The notes: a model not told the origin generated them from the sequence alone. 64,000 nt of DNA from Methylobacterium nodulans ORS 2060 (GCF_000022085.1 NC_011894.1:2879501-2943500), one strand, 5' to 3'; numbered from the stretch's first letter, positions 16,277-23,996 are shown. Translations and numbers: made by a program.

Positions 16277-16303
16277 CCAACGGTCATTTCCAATGATCGT
16301 TGG
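16277..16303. repeat. CCAACGGTCAT palindrome, copy 1
   Basis: CCAACGGTCAT and ATGATCGTTGG pair with one mismatch around a five-nt loop. A near-identical palindrome lies at 17318-17344; both are followed by a TCAGTT motif. Copy 1 lies upstream of the MaoC gene and next to repeat block B1. Confidence 0.75.
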
Positions 16304-16308
16304 TCTCA

Positions 16309-16343
16309 GTTCACGACCGGCCCGGCTGACCTTGACGGATGAA
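16309..16343. repeat. Intergenic repeat block B, copy 1
   Basis: This 35-nt block starts GTTCACGACCGG and ends TTGACGGATGAA. Versions at 56617-56651 and 59598-59632 match at most positions. In all three places it lies close to a family A element in the same gap. Confidence 0.75.
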
Positions 16344-16379
16344 CCCGACTGCAAGGCCCCCGATGGCAGCCCCACCGGT

Positions 16380-16504
16380 CCTCATGCTGAGGTGCTCCGA
16401 AGGAGCCTCGAAGCACCCCGGACCGGTGTTCCCATCCACCAGAGCCTCGGACCACCGTTCCGGCGTGCTTCGAGGGCCGGCTCCGCCGCCACCTCAGCAT
16501 GAGG
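16380..16504. repeat. Dispersed intergenic repeat family A, copy 2
   Basis: The element is bounded by CCTCATGCTGAGG and CCTCAGCATGAGG. Its right flank (GGGGCGGCTGCCATGCAGG to CTATTCAGCC) runs directly into the stop codon of the nfi gene at 16538. The sequence around the TGA is shared with copy 3. Confidence 0.85.
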
Positions 16505-16537
16505 AGCGGGGCGGCTGCCATGCAGGTCCGTTTCTAT

Positions 16538-17203
16538 TCAGCCGAAGGCGCCCGCCGCCTTGTGGGCTTGGCGGATCGGCTCGGGCAGCCGGAACTTCGG
16601 CGTGCAGGCGAGGACCAGCGCGACGGCGCTCGGAATGTCGGCGAGGTGGCCGGGCGAGACGAAGAGCGGGTGCGTGCCCGTGCGGGTGCGGACCACCGCG
16701 CCGATGGTCTCGCCCCGGTCGACGAGCGGCACATGGGCGCCCTTCTCCTCGGGCAGCGGGTCGTTGCGGCCGACGAGGCGGGTCTTGCCGCAGCCGATCG
16801 TCGGCCGTTCCAGCCACAGGCCCATGTGGCAGGCGATGCCGATGCGCCGCGGATGGGCCGTGCCCATGCCGTCGAACAGGAAGACGTCGGGACCGCTCCT
16901 GAGCTGCTCCAGAGCCTCCTCCAGAACCGGCCCCTCGCGGAAGCTGAGGAGGCCGGGAATGTAGGGGAAGGGCGTCGGGCGCTCGGCCGTGACGGTCTCG
17001 ACCACGCGGAAATCCGGATAGGTCGAGACCACGATCGCCGCATGCGAGCGGTTCTGCTTCACGCTGACATCGACGCCCGCAACGAGTCGCACGGTACGAA
17101 GATCGATGGGACGGTCCGCCACGACCTCTCCGGCGAGCCGCTTCTGCAGGGCGACCGCCTCCGCGGGGCTCACGTCCCAGGCATGGCGCGGATGCAGCTT
17201 CAT
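16538..17203 (-). CDS. nfi: Endonuclease V
   Basis: The 221-aa enzyme nicks DNA near deaminated bases, chiefly hypoxanthine, to start repair. The family motifs are all present: the first catalytic aspartate in AGVDVSV, the wedge motif YIPGLLSFREGP with its glutamate, DGMGTAHPRRIGIACHMG, and GKTRLVG with the downstream GAVVRTRTG strand. The length is normal. Its stop codon lies inside sequence shared by repeat family A copies. It follows ychF on the same strand after a structured 143-bp gap. Confidence 0.95.
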   Translation of the reverse strand: MKLHPRHAWDVSPAEAVALQKRLAGEVVADRPIDLRTVRLVAGVDVSVKQNRSHAAIVVSTYPDFRVVETVTAERPTPFPYIPGLLSFREGPVLEEALEQLRSGPDVFLFDGMGTAHPRRIGIACHMGLWLERPTIGCGKTRLVGRNDPLPEEKGAHVPLVDRGETIGAVVRTRTGTHPLFVSPGHLADIPSAVALVLACTPKFRLPEPIRQAHKAAGAFG

Positions 17204-17212
17204 GTCTTATCC

Positions 17213-17304
17213 CAACGGCCCAGGCTGCTGGCGCAGCGGGTGCTGCTGCATCGGGCCGTTGACCATCTCGAATTGTCGACATCAAGCCAAAGGCTTGGCG
17301 ACAA
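17213..17304 (-). other. Two inverted repeats in the ychF-nfi gap
   Basis: CAACGGCCC (17213-17221) pairs with GGGCCGTTG (17253-17261). TTGTCG (17273-17278) pairs with CGACAA (17299-17304), enclosing CAAGCC-AAA-GGCTTG (17283-17297). Together with the palindrome at 17318-17344 they fill most of the gap with hairpins. Confidence 0.5.
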
Positions 17305-17317
17305 TGCGAGAGCAAAA

Positions 17318-17344
17318 CCAACGGTCATTTCCTATGACCGTTGG
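17318..17344 (-). terminator. Probable ychF terminator (CCAACGGTCAT palindrome, copy 2)
   Basis: CCAACGGTCAT and ATGACCGTTGG form a perfect 11-bp stem with a 5-nt loop, starting 2 bp after the ychF stop. On the minus strand it is followed by TTTTGCT, as in an intrinsic terminator. It is also the second copy of the palindrome at 16277. Confidence 0.65.
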
Positions 17345-17346
17345 TG

Positions 17347-18444
17347 TCAGTTGGCGAAGCGGAAATGCAGCACGTCGCCGTCCTGCACCAGGTAATCCTT
17401 GCCTTCGAGCCGCAGCTTGCCGGCCTCGCGGGCCCCGGCCTCGCCCTTGAGCGCGACATAATCCGCGAAGGCGATGGTCTCGGCCCGGATGAAGCCCTTC
17501 TCGAAGTCGGTGTGGATCACGCCGGCCGCCGCGGGGGCGCGGGTGCCCTGGGTAATGGTCCAGGCGCGGGCCTCCTTGGGCCCGACCGTGAAGTAGGTGA
17601 TGAGGCCGAGGAGCTCGTAGCCGGCCCGGATCACCCGGTTGAGGCCCGGCTCCGTGAGGCCGACCGCTTCGAGGTATTCCGTCTGCTCGGCCGGGGGCAG
17701 CACCGCGATCTCGCTCTCGATCTTGGCCGAGACGACGACCGCCTTGGCGCCCTCGGCAGCGGCGCGCGCGAACACCGCCTGCGAATGGGTGTTGCCGCCC
17801 TCGGCCGACGCCTCCTCGACGTTGCAGACGTAGAGGACGGGCTTCGCCGTCATCAGCCCGAGCTGGGCGAAGGGACGCTCCTCCTCGGGCTTGCGCTCGA
17901 CGAGCCGGGCGGGCTTGCCGTCGCGCAGGAGCGGGAGCGCGCGCTGCACGAGGTTAAGCACCTCCTTGGCCTCCTTGTCGGAGCCCTTGGCCTTCTTCTC
18001 GAGGGCCGGAAGCCGCTTCTCCAGGCTCTCCAGATCCGCGAGCATCAGCTCGGTCTCGATCGTCTCGATGTCGGCGATCGGGTCGACCTTGCCCTCGACA
18101 TGGGTGACGTCGCCATCCTCGAAGCAGCGCACCACATGCGCGATGGCGTCGACCTCGCGGATATTGGCCAGGAACTGGTTGCCGAGGCCCTCCCCCTTCG
18201 AGGCACCGCGGACCAGGCCGGCGATGTCCACGAAGGTCAGCCGCGTCGGGATGATCTCCTTCGAGCCCGCGATCCCGGCGAGGTCGTCGAGGCGCGGATC
18301 CGGCACCGCCACCTCGCCCACATTCGGCTCGATGGTGCAGAAGGGATAGTTCGCCGCCTGGGCGGCCGCCGTCTGCGTCAGCGCGTTGAAGAGCGTCGAC
18401 TTGCCGACATTCGGCAGGCCGACGATGCCGCATTTGAAGCCCAT
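17347..18444 (-). CDS. ychF: Ribosome-binding ATPase YchF
   Basis: This 365-aa Obg-family P-loop protein has the G1 motif GLPNVGKS (residues 8-15), the G3 region DIAGLVRGASKGEGLGNQFL and the NVEEA-type altered G4 site that makes it prefer ATP. It ends in a TGS domain (about 280-365). YchF associates with ribosomes and the stress response; it is nearly universal. The ATG at 18444 has a GAGGA ribosome site. It lies in a minus-strand run rplY-pth-ychF-nfi; pth and ychF are commonly adjacent in bacteria. Confidence 0.96.
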   Translation of the reverse strand: MGFKCGIVGLPNVGKSTLFNALTQTAAAQAANYPFCTIEPNVGEVAVPDPRLDDLAGIAGSKEIIPTRLTFVDIAGLVRGASKGEGLGNQFLANIREVDAIAHVVRCFEDGDVTHVEGKVDPIADIETIETELMLADLESLEKRLPALEKKAKGSDKEAKEVLNLVQRALPLLRDGKPARLVERKPEEERPFAQLGLMTAKPVLYVCNVEEASAEGGNTHSQAVFARAAAEGAKAVVVSAKIESEIAVLPPAEQTEYLEAVGLTEPGLNRVIRAGYELLGLITYFTVGPKEARAWTITQGTRAPAAAGVIHTDFEKGFIRAETIAFADYVALKGEAGAREAGKLRLEGKDYLVQDGDVLHFRFAN

Positions 18445-18516
18445 CGGTTCATCCTCGTCGCAAGGAGCGGCCGGCGGCCGGCGCATCCTTTCGGATTGTG
18501 GTGTCGGACGGTCGGA

Positions 18517-19128
18517 TCAAGCCTGCTTGTCTCCGACCCGCCTGACGTCGTCCCAACCCCTCCCCTGCAGGGCGAGGTGGACCTTGTTCTGGAACGCCGC
18601 GTCCTCGCCCGCGGCGAGGAGCGCCGCGTGGTCGGCGAGCGCGTCGCAGAGGTCGTCGACCCAGGGGCGCTCGGCCTTGGCGAAGTCGTTGAGCACGTAG
18701 GCGTGGACGAGCGCCTTGTCGCCCGGATGCCCGATGCCGAGCCGCACCCGCCAGTACTCGTTGCCGCACAGCGCCGTGATCGAGCGCAGGCCGTTATGAC
18801 CCGCATTGCCGCCGCCGCGCTTCACCCGCACCTTGGTCGGGCCGAGGTCGAGCTCGTCGTGGAACACCACCACGTCGTCGAGGGCGATCTTGTAGAAGCG
18901 CTGCGCCTCGGCGACCGCCCGGCCCGATTCGTTCATGTAGGTCTCGGGCTTGAGCAGCAGCACGCGCTCGCTCCCGAGCACGGCCTCGCTCGCCTCGCCC
19001 TGGAACTTGCGGCGCCAGGGGGCGGCGCGGTGGCGGCGCGCGATGGCGTCGAGCGCCATGAAGCCGATATTGTGCCGGTTGCCCGCGTAGCGGGATCCGG
19101 GATTGCCGAGGCCGACGAACAGCCGCAT
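18517..19128 (-). CDS. pth: Peptidyl-tRNA hydrolase
   Basis: The 203-aa enzyme releases peptides from peptidyl-tRNA that has dropped off the ribosome. It has the signatures [21 protein letters not shown], with catalytic His19, and VFHDELDLG with the supporting aspartate, plus [12 protein letters not shown]. It lies between rplY and ychF, the usual order in alphaproteobacteria, 72 bp before ychF. Confidence 0.97.
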   Translation of the reverse strand: MRLFVGLGNPGSRYAGNRHNIGFMALDAIARRHRAAPWRRKFQGEASEAVLGSERVLLLKPETYMNESGRAVAEAQRFYKIALDDVVVFHDELDLGPTKVRVKRGGGNAGHNGLRSITALCGNEYWRVRLGIGHPGDKALVHAYVLNDFAKAERPWVDDLCDALADHAALLAAGEDAAFQNKVHLALQGRGWDDVRRVGDKQA

Positions 19129-19157
19129 GGCGCTTCAGGGTTCCCCGAACGGCGAAA

Positions 19158-19180
19158 CGCCCCGGCAGCAGGCCGGGGCG
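19158..19180 (-). terminator. Hairpin between rplY and pth
   Basis: CGCCCCGGC and GCCGGGGCG form a perfect 9-bp stem with a 5-nt loop; on the minus strand TTTCG follows. It may end or attenuate rplY transcription before pth. Confidence 0.55.
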
Positions 19181-19214
19181 CTCGAGAGATGGGTGGGAGA
19201 CGAGCCGGACCGGC

Positions 19215-19850
19215 TCAGCCCTCCTTGGTGGTCTCGGCGGGGGCGGCCTCGGACACGGCGGCCTCCTCGGCCGCAGCGGGAAGCACCGTCGGCGGCACCA
19301 GCGTCGCCACCGTCTCGGACGGATCGAGGGCGAGGCTCGCGCCGGCCGGCAGGGCGAGGTCGGACACGTGGATCGTGTCGCCGATGTCCTTGCCGGTCAG
19401 GTCGACATCGATCGCGTCGGGAATCGCATCGGGCGAGACTTCGAGGGCGACCGTATGGTGGACGACGTTGAGCATGCCGCTCTTCTGCTTCAGGCCCGGG
19501 GCCGCGTCCTGGTTGACGAAATGCACCGGCACCTCGACCGCGACGGTCTGACCCGCGGTCACGCGCAGGAAGTCGACATGCAGCGGCAGATCCTTGACCG
19601 GATCGAGCTGGTAGTCGCGCGGGATCGCCCGGATCTTGCGGCCACCGACCTCGATCTCGAAGACGGTGGTGAGGAAGCCGCCGCCATAGATCAGATGATG
19701 GGTCTGGTTCGCGTCGAGCGAGATCGATTGCGGCGACTGGCCGCCCCCGTAGATGACGGCGGGCACCCGACCCTGGCGACGAACGGCCCGGGCGGCCCCC
19801 TTGCCGACCCGGTCGCGTGCCACGGCCTCAAGCGGCTTCACGGCGCTCAT
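19215..19850 (-). CDS. rplY: 50S ribosomal protein L25/Ctc
   Basis: The 211-aa long-form L25 has the N-terminal 5S rRNA-binding domain (about 5-95, with RVPAVIYGGG and the HVDFLRV strand) and the C-terminal Ctc-type beta domain (about 100-185), followed by an Ala/Glu-rich tail. It binds 5S rRNA in the large subunit. The ATG at 19850 is preceded by AAGGATCAC. A hairpin lies 40 bp upstream at 19890-19916. Confidence 0.96.
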   Translation of the reverse strand: MSAVKPLEAVARDRVGKGAARAVRRQGRVPAVIYGGGQSPQSISLDANQTHHLIYGGGFLTTVFEIEVGGRKIRAIPRDYQLDPVKDLPLHVDFLRVTAGQTVAVEVPVHFVNQDAAPGLKQKSGMLNVVHHTVALEVSPDAIPDAIDVDLTGKDIGDTIHVSDLALPAGASLALDPSETVATLVPPTVLPAAAEEAAVSEAAPAETTKEG

Positions 19851-19889
19851 GGCGTGATCCTTCAGATTGTGTGAGTGGCTCAAACGCCG

Positions 19890-19916
19890 AAGGCCGCTCC
19901 GATCGAGAGCGGCCTT
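19890..19916 (-). promoter_or_regulatory. Leader hairpin upstream of rplY
   Basis: AAGGCCGCTC and GAGCGGCCTT form a perfect 10-bp stem with a 7-nt loop, 40 bp before the rplY start. It could be an upstream terminator or an L25-responsive leader; it has no T-run of note. Confidence 0.4.
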
Positions 19917-20156
19917 GTGAACCGACGTCGCCGCGCCCCGGCCTCCAAGGGTGTCCGGCAGCGCGGGCGGGCTTATAGCGGCGCAACGGCGGGATGGCAA
20001 GGAGCGGGGCTCGGACGGTGCCGCGCCGATGCCTGCCTCTGCGGAAACCGGTCCGAAACCATGCGGCCCGAAGGGGCCGCGCCTGCCGGACCGCGGCCAG
20101 CAATCCTTAAACGAACCCCGCCGAGGATGCGCCGTCCTCTGGCCAAGGAGACGGCG

Positions 20157-20666
20157 ATGACGCGTCCGCTACACTGGGCCCTCGGTGTTCTGGCCCTCTC
20201 CGCCTGTTTCGGCAGCGGCACCGTCGAGCGCGTCGCAGCGGGCCTCAGGGAGCGGCAGGCTCCGGCGGTCGCCGCAACCTCCGGCACGTCCGAGGCCCCC
20301 GTGGTGACCCTGCAGCAGGATTGGAGCGGCCATTACTCCGTTCATCCCCTGGTCGAGGGACGGCGGCTGCGCATGATGGTCGATACCGGAGCCACGCTCT
20401 GCGCCTTCACGCAGGAGGATGCGGAGCGCGCCGGCCTGCGGGTGAGCGAGCGGGACTTCCGCCGGCCGATGAGCACCGCGAACGGTGTGGTCTATGCGGC
20501 CCCCGTCCGGATCGGCGAGATGCAGGTCGGCGGCATCACGATCCGCGGCGTCGAGGCGGTGGTCCTGCCCCGCGGACGCCTCGGCACCAGCCTGCTCGGC
20601 ATGTCGTTCCTGCGCCGGCTGCGCAGCTTCGAGGCGGCGGGCGGACGCCTCACCCTGCGGGGCTGA
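20157..20666 (+). CDS. Retropepsin-like aspartic protease (TIGR02281-type, clan AA)
   Basis: This 169-aa protein has an N-terminal signal or anchor (LGVLALSACF), then a single retroviral-type aspartic protease domain (about 55-165) with catalytic D76 in MMVDTGAT and the later GTSLLGMSFL motif. Such proteins work as dimers in the periplasm or at the inner membrane; their substrates are mostly unknown. The ATG has an AAGGAG site at good spacing. The LSAC tetrad could also be read as a lipobox. It stands alone, 40 bp from the convergent TadG-like gene. Confidence 0.85.
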   Translation: MTRPLHWALGVLALSACFGSGTVERVAAGLRERQAPAVAATSGTSEAPVVTLQQDWSGHYSVHPLVEGRRLRMMVDTGATLCAFTQEDAERAGLRVSERDFRRPMSTANGVVYAAPVRIGEMQVGGITIRGVEAVVLPRGRLGTSLLGMSFLRRLRSFEAAGGRLTLRG

Positions 20667-20706
20667 GCGCCGCCGGCCCTGCGCTGGGCCCGTGCCGCTC
20701 GCGGCC

Positions 20707-21378
20707 TCAGCCGGTGAAGGTGGCCGGACAGGGTGCACCGGCCGCGGAGCCGTTCGGGAGCGTCACCTCCGGCCCGGCCCCGTTATGGGTCGCGCCGTTC
20801 CGCACCGGCCAAGGGATCACCTCGGACAGCGTCGTCAGGTTCGCGACAGTGGAGAAAGCTGATCCGAGCAGCGGCGTATAGGTCATGGTCAGTTCCGCCT
20901 GGATGTAGCGCGCCCCCTTGTACTTGTAAGCCCCCGGCGGGACCGGAGGCGTCGTCGAGGGCAGAACCGAGACCGTGCCCGGGTCGGTGGCGCCGGCGAT
21001 CCGGCTGCCGGAACAGATCCTCACCTGCGCACCGGCATCGTCGTAGACGCCGATCGCCTTCACGGTGAATGTCGCCTTCGATGCGTCGTAGGGCTGCATC
21101 ACCGCCTTCGCCGCCTTTACGATCAGCTGCAGGGAACTCTGCGACACCTGATCCTGCTCGCGGGAGAGCAGATCCGCCATGGTGCGGGCCGCGAGCGTCA
21201 CCTTGCGGCTGGTGTTGATGTACTGGGTGAGTTCGGCCACACCGAAATAGAGCGACAGCATCAGCGGAAGGATGAGCGCAAACTCCACGGCGGCGACCGC
21301 CTCGGCCGCGCGCCGGAAACGGCGAACGGCCCGGAGCGGCGCGAGGCCGTCCCGCACCTGGATCGACAGCCGGTCCAT
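20707..21378 (-). CDS. TadE/TadG-like pilus assembly protein
   Basis: The protein is 223 aa. After a basic N terminus it has one TadE-type membrane segment (AVAAVEFALILPLMLSLYF, about 27-48) with the conserved VEFAL glutamate, then a periplasmic domain with cysteines near the middle and C terminus. TadE-like proteins are minor pseudopilins processed by the CpaA/TadV peptidase. Its ATG overlaps the TGA of the upstream gene (ATGA at 21375-21378 read on minus), so the two are translationally coupled. It lacks the von Willebrand domain of full-length TadG. Confidence 0.82.
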   Translation of the reverse strand: MDRLSIQVRDGLAPLRAVRRFRRAAEAVAAVEFALILPLMLSLYFGVAELTQYINTSRKVTLAARTMADLLSREQDQVSQSSLQLIVKAAKAVMQPYDASKATFTVKAIGVYDDAGAQVRICSGSRIAGATDPGTVSVLPSTTPPVPPGAYKYKGARYIQAELTMTYTPLLGSAFSTVANLTTLSEVIPWPVRNGATHNGAGPEVTLPNGSAAGAPCPATFTG

Positions 21379-21959
21379 CACTTGTACGGCTCCGTGCGGA
21401 AGGCGACGGTCGATTGCAGCAGGCGTTGGTTGGAGCCGAACGTCGCCGGATTGATCATGCTGAAGAAGATCGGGAAGGCGACCGCGGCCTGGACGATCAC
21501 GATCTTGCCCGGGCCGGGCGGTTTGCCGCCGGCATCGAGGTAACGCGTGCCGAAGCCGGTGGCCCAGCCCTTGGTGGAGGGGTCGACCGGGCTGATCGCC
21601 GCGAAGCTGGCATTGTCGTCGAGGGTGCGGATATCGACCTTGACGGCGCTGCAGTTGAAGATCGTCACCCGGTTCGCGCAAAGATTGTTCCGAAACGCGG
21701 TCAGCGCCTGCTCGCTGGTGGTCGCGCTGACGCCGGTCTGAGTCTGGAACGCGCCCGTATAGATCTGGCGCGACGCATTGGACACGGCCGCATCGAGCAA
21801 TTGGCCGGCGAAGAACGCGATCGCCGTCTCGATGATGGCGGCCAGGAGGCCGAAGAACGGGATTGCCACCAGGCTGAACTCGACGGCGGTGGCGCCTTGC
21901 TGCGCCCGCCCGAAGGCGCGCAGGCTGCGGGTCAGGGCTCGAACGGGATGGCGGGACAT
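21378..21959 (-). CDS. TadE-like pilus assembly protein
   Basis: This 193-aa protein has a basic start (MSRHPVRALTRSLRAFGRA) and a TadE membrane segment with the signature QGATAVEFSLVAIPFFGLL, including the processing glycine and the VEF glutamate, followed by a 145-residue periplasmic domain. It forms a two-gene unit with the coupled TadG-like gene downstream. A CpaC N-domain gene lies just upstream on the same strand. These genes diverge from flp and the cpa genes. Confidence 0.83.
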   Translation of the reverse strand: MSRHPVRALTRSLRAFGRAQQGATAVEFSLVAIPFFGLLAAIIETAIAFFAGQLLDAAVSNASRQIYTGAFQTQTGVSATTSEQALTAFRNNLCANRVTIFNCSAVKVDIRTLDDNASFAAISPVDPSTKGWATGFGTRYLDAGGKPPGPGKIVIVQAAVAFPIFFSMINPATFGSNQRLLQSTVAFRTEPYK

Positions 21960-22050
21960 GCCGGGGACTCGCGTGCCGGCGTCTCCTGCGCCAGCCGTTC
22001 CGTCATGGCTTGCCGGAAAAGACTTGCGGAAACGTTGCGTCAATTCCCGT

Positions 22051-22536
22051 CTATTTCGGGGTGGCGAGGCCGTTGCGCTGGCCCGCCTGGGAGCTGACCT
22101 CGCTGAAGTAGCGTTGCGCGTCGCCGAGCTGGACGGAGGGCTGGCAGGCCGGGGTGCAGGAATAGGATTCCCGCTCGAGGCCGCGCTGGACCGTGACGAC
22201 CGACGAGGTCGCGGCCTGCACGCTGATGAAGGATTCCGCCAGCATCGTCCCAGCCGCGTCGAGGGCGATCAGGTTGGTGCTGCCGAAGCTCTTTCCGGTC
22301 AGGATGACGATGCCGTTCCGCTGCAGCGTGACATCGGCGATGATCGGATTGCCCACCACCACGGTCGCGGTGCGTTCGGGCAGCCGAATGATCTTGGCAT
22401 TGTCGACCGATACCACCACCATGCCAGGATCGGCGCCGGCCTCCAGGGCCTGCGCGACACCCGAGGCACAGGCCAGCACGGCGAGGAGCAGGGCAGCGCT
22501 CAGCGGAGCGCGCAGGCGGGCGGTCTGCGGACGCAT
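22051..22536 (-). CDS. Secretin N-domain-only pilus protein (CpaC N-terminal family)
   Basis: The protein is 161 aa with a signal peptide (SAALLLAVLACASGVAQA) and a single 'pilus formation protein N-terminal region' domain (about 38-110), the same domain that opens CpaC at 24903. The match covers IIRLPERTATVVVGNPIIADV and GKSFGSTNLIALD. It has no secretin channel domain. Two cysteines (YSCTPACQP) near the C terminus may pair. It may form an accessory periplasmic ring or modulate CpaC. It is divergent from flp and lies upstream of the TadE-like genes on minus. Confidence 0.8.
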   Translation of the reverse strand: MRPQTARLRAPLSAALLLAVLACASGVAQALEAGADPGMVVVSVDNAKIIRLPERTATVVVGNPIIADVTLQRNGIVILTGKSFGSTNLIALDAAGTMLAESFISVQAATSSVVTVQRGLERESYSCTPACQPSVQLGDAQRYFSEVSSQAGQRNGLATPK

Positions 22537-22739
22537 CGTGTCGGGCCTCGGCGGCGGGAACGCGGCGCCCGCATGGTAACGGCGACGATGGTTGAGGAAG
22601 TGCTAATCCGGGCATTGCGCCTGCCCCGTCCGGCCCTGCCGGTCCCGTGCGGCGATGACACAGCGCCGCCGCCCACGCGATAGACGTCGCGATTGTCTAA
22701 ATTGATCTCGAAACTTTCGGTTGCTAATCTCATCTTCCA

Positions 22740-22747
22740 TTAACCAT
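22740..22747 (+). promoter_or_regulatory. CtrA half-site in the flp promoter region
   Basis: TTAACCAT is the exact CtrA half-site known from Caulobacter. It lies 147 bp before the flp start, within the 357-bp divergent region 22537-22893, which contains no gene. Confidence 0.4.
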
Positions 22748-22788
22748 TGGCTCTGGTCCGCTACAGGTCCGCATCCTCACTGATCGCT

Positions 22789-22803
22789 TTAACTCAACCT
22801 CAA
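22789..22803 (+). promoter_or_regulatory. CtrA-like full site in the flp promoter region
   Basis: TTAA-N7-TCAA matches seven of eight consensus positions (TTAA-N7-TTAA), 91 bp before the flp ATG. Caulobacter pilA is a direct CtrA target, which makes the position meaningful. Confidence 0.45.
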
Positions 22804-22893
22804 CGAGGTGCCGCTAGGGTCACGCCAGTTCCGCTCGGCGGTGAGAGGCTGGTCGAGGGAATGAAACCGGCAACGAGTTCGAGGAACAGGGCC

Positions 22894-23064
22894 ATGAAGA
22901 CCATGCTGAAGCGCTTCGCCAAGGACGAGAGCGGTGCGACCGCCATCGAGTACGGGCTGCTTGCCACCCTCATCGCGGTGGCTCTGATCACCGCTGCCAA
23001 ATCGGTTGGCGGCAACCTCAACTCGATGTTCACGAAGGTTGCCGGCAACCTGGCCACCAACTGA
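22894..23064 (+). CDS. flp: Flp-family type IVb pilin
   Basis: This 56-aa prepilin has a short basic leader (MKTMLKRFAKDES), the processing site GATAIEYGLLATLIAVALI and a hydrophobic assembly segment, then a short tail. CpaA should cut after the glycine. The subunit forms the Tad pilus fibre used for attachment. The ATG at 22894 is favoured by AGGAACAGG upstream; an in-frame ATG at 22903 also exists. The wide spacing to cpaA (200 bp) would allow the abundant pilin message to be made separately. Confidence 0.95.
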   Translation: MKTMLKRFAKDESGATAIEYGLLATLIAVALITAAKSVGGNLNSMFTKVAGNLATN

Positions 23065-23264
23065 CTCTGCGGCATCGAGACGGTCCGGACGTTTCCCGGG
23101 CCGCCTCGCCGTCACCGCCCGCAAAGGAACAGCGTGGGTGGCGGAGAGGACAGTTCGGCGTCCGGCGACCCGACCTTTCTGAGCTTCCGCAGTCATCCAC
23201 GATTGGGATTAGGCCGAGGCTCTGCGGCCGAACCCGAGTCTCACCGCGAACGAACCTCCCCGCC

Positions 23265-23771
23265 ATGGCCAGCGTGATCCTCCTCGTCGTCTTCCCGTTC
23301 CTCATGGCCTATGCGGCTGCGAGCGACCTTCTGACGATGACGATCCCGAATGCCCTTTCGCTCGTCCTGGTCGCGGTCTTCCCGCTCGCCGCGCTGGCGC
23401 TCGGACTGTCCTGGAGCGAGGTCGGGCTGCATCTGGGTGCAGGCGGGCTGACCCTCGCGCTGACCTTTACGCTGTTCTGCTTCGGTCTGATCGGCGGCGG
23501 CGATGCCAAGCTCGCGGCGGCGACCGCGCTCTGGCTCGGCTTCGAGCCGCTCGCCGACTACGTGCTGGCCGCCTCCCTCGCCGGCGGCGTCCTCACGCTG
23601 CTCATCCTCCAGGTGCGCATCCATCCTCTGCCTCGCATCGCCGTGTCCTGGCCCTGGGCCCTGCGCCTGCACGACCGGCGGACCGGCGTGCCCTACGGCA
23701 TCGCCCTCGCCTTCGCGGCGCTGGTCGTCTGCCCGGCCGCGCCGATGTGGCATCCGCTCCTCTCGGCCTGA
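23265..23771 (+). CDS. cpaA: Prepilin peptidase CpaA/TadV
   Basis: This 168-aa integral membrane aspartyl protease has the two catalytic aspartates: D21 in ASDLLTMTIPN and D80 in GGGDAKL. There are about five to six membrane segments. It lacks the N-methylation domain of PilD, as usual for the TadV group. It should process Flp and the TadE-like pseudopilins on the opposite strand. It is the first cpa gene after the pilin. Confidence 0.93.
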   Translation: MASVILLVVFPFLMAYAAASDLLTMTIPNALSLVLVAVFPLAALALGLSWSEVGLHLGAGGLTLALTFTLFCFGLIGGGDAKLAAATALWLGFEPLADYVLAASLAGGVLTLLILQVRIHPLPRIAVSWPWALRLHDRRTGVPYGIALAFAALVVCPAAPMWHPLLSA

Positions 23772-23981
23772 CACGGCCCCTCACACCGGCGTCTCCCAAG
23801 GTAAGCCGGAACAAACTCGTGATGTGCGGCTCGGCGGCTCGTCCTCGGCCACTTGTTTCCGGATCGTGACGGCGTCGCTCCCTTGCGGCATGGCCGATTG
23901 TGCGAGATGTCTGCCGATGCGGGGATTCGCACTCCGATGGCACAGATCGGGACATGTGCCGAAGCGGTTGGCAGGAAACGG

Positions 23982-23996
23982 TTAACCTTAATTTGA
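23982..23996 (+). promoter_or_regulatory. CtrA-like site upstream of cpaB
   Basis: TTAA-N7-TTGA matches seven of eight positions of the CtrA consensus, 66 bp before cpaB, in the 290-bp gap after cpaA. The gap shows no gene, so a separate promoter for cpaB onward is likely. Confidence 0.4.

Noticed and set aside
17341..19551. 736-codon plus-strand frame opposite ychF, pth and rplY
   Set aside because: It is antisense to three conserved genes and has no recognisable domain.
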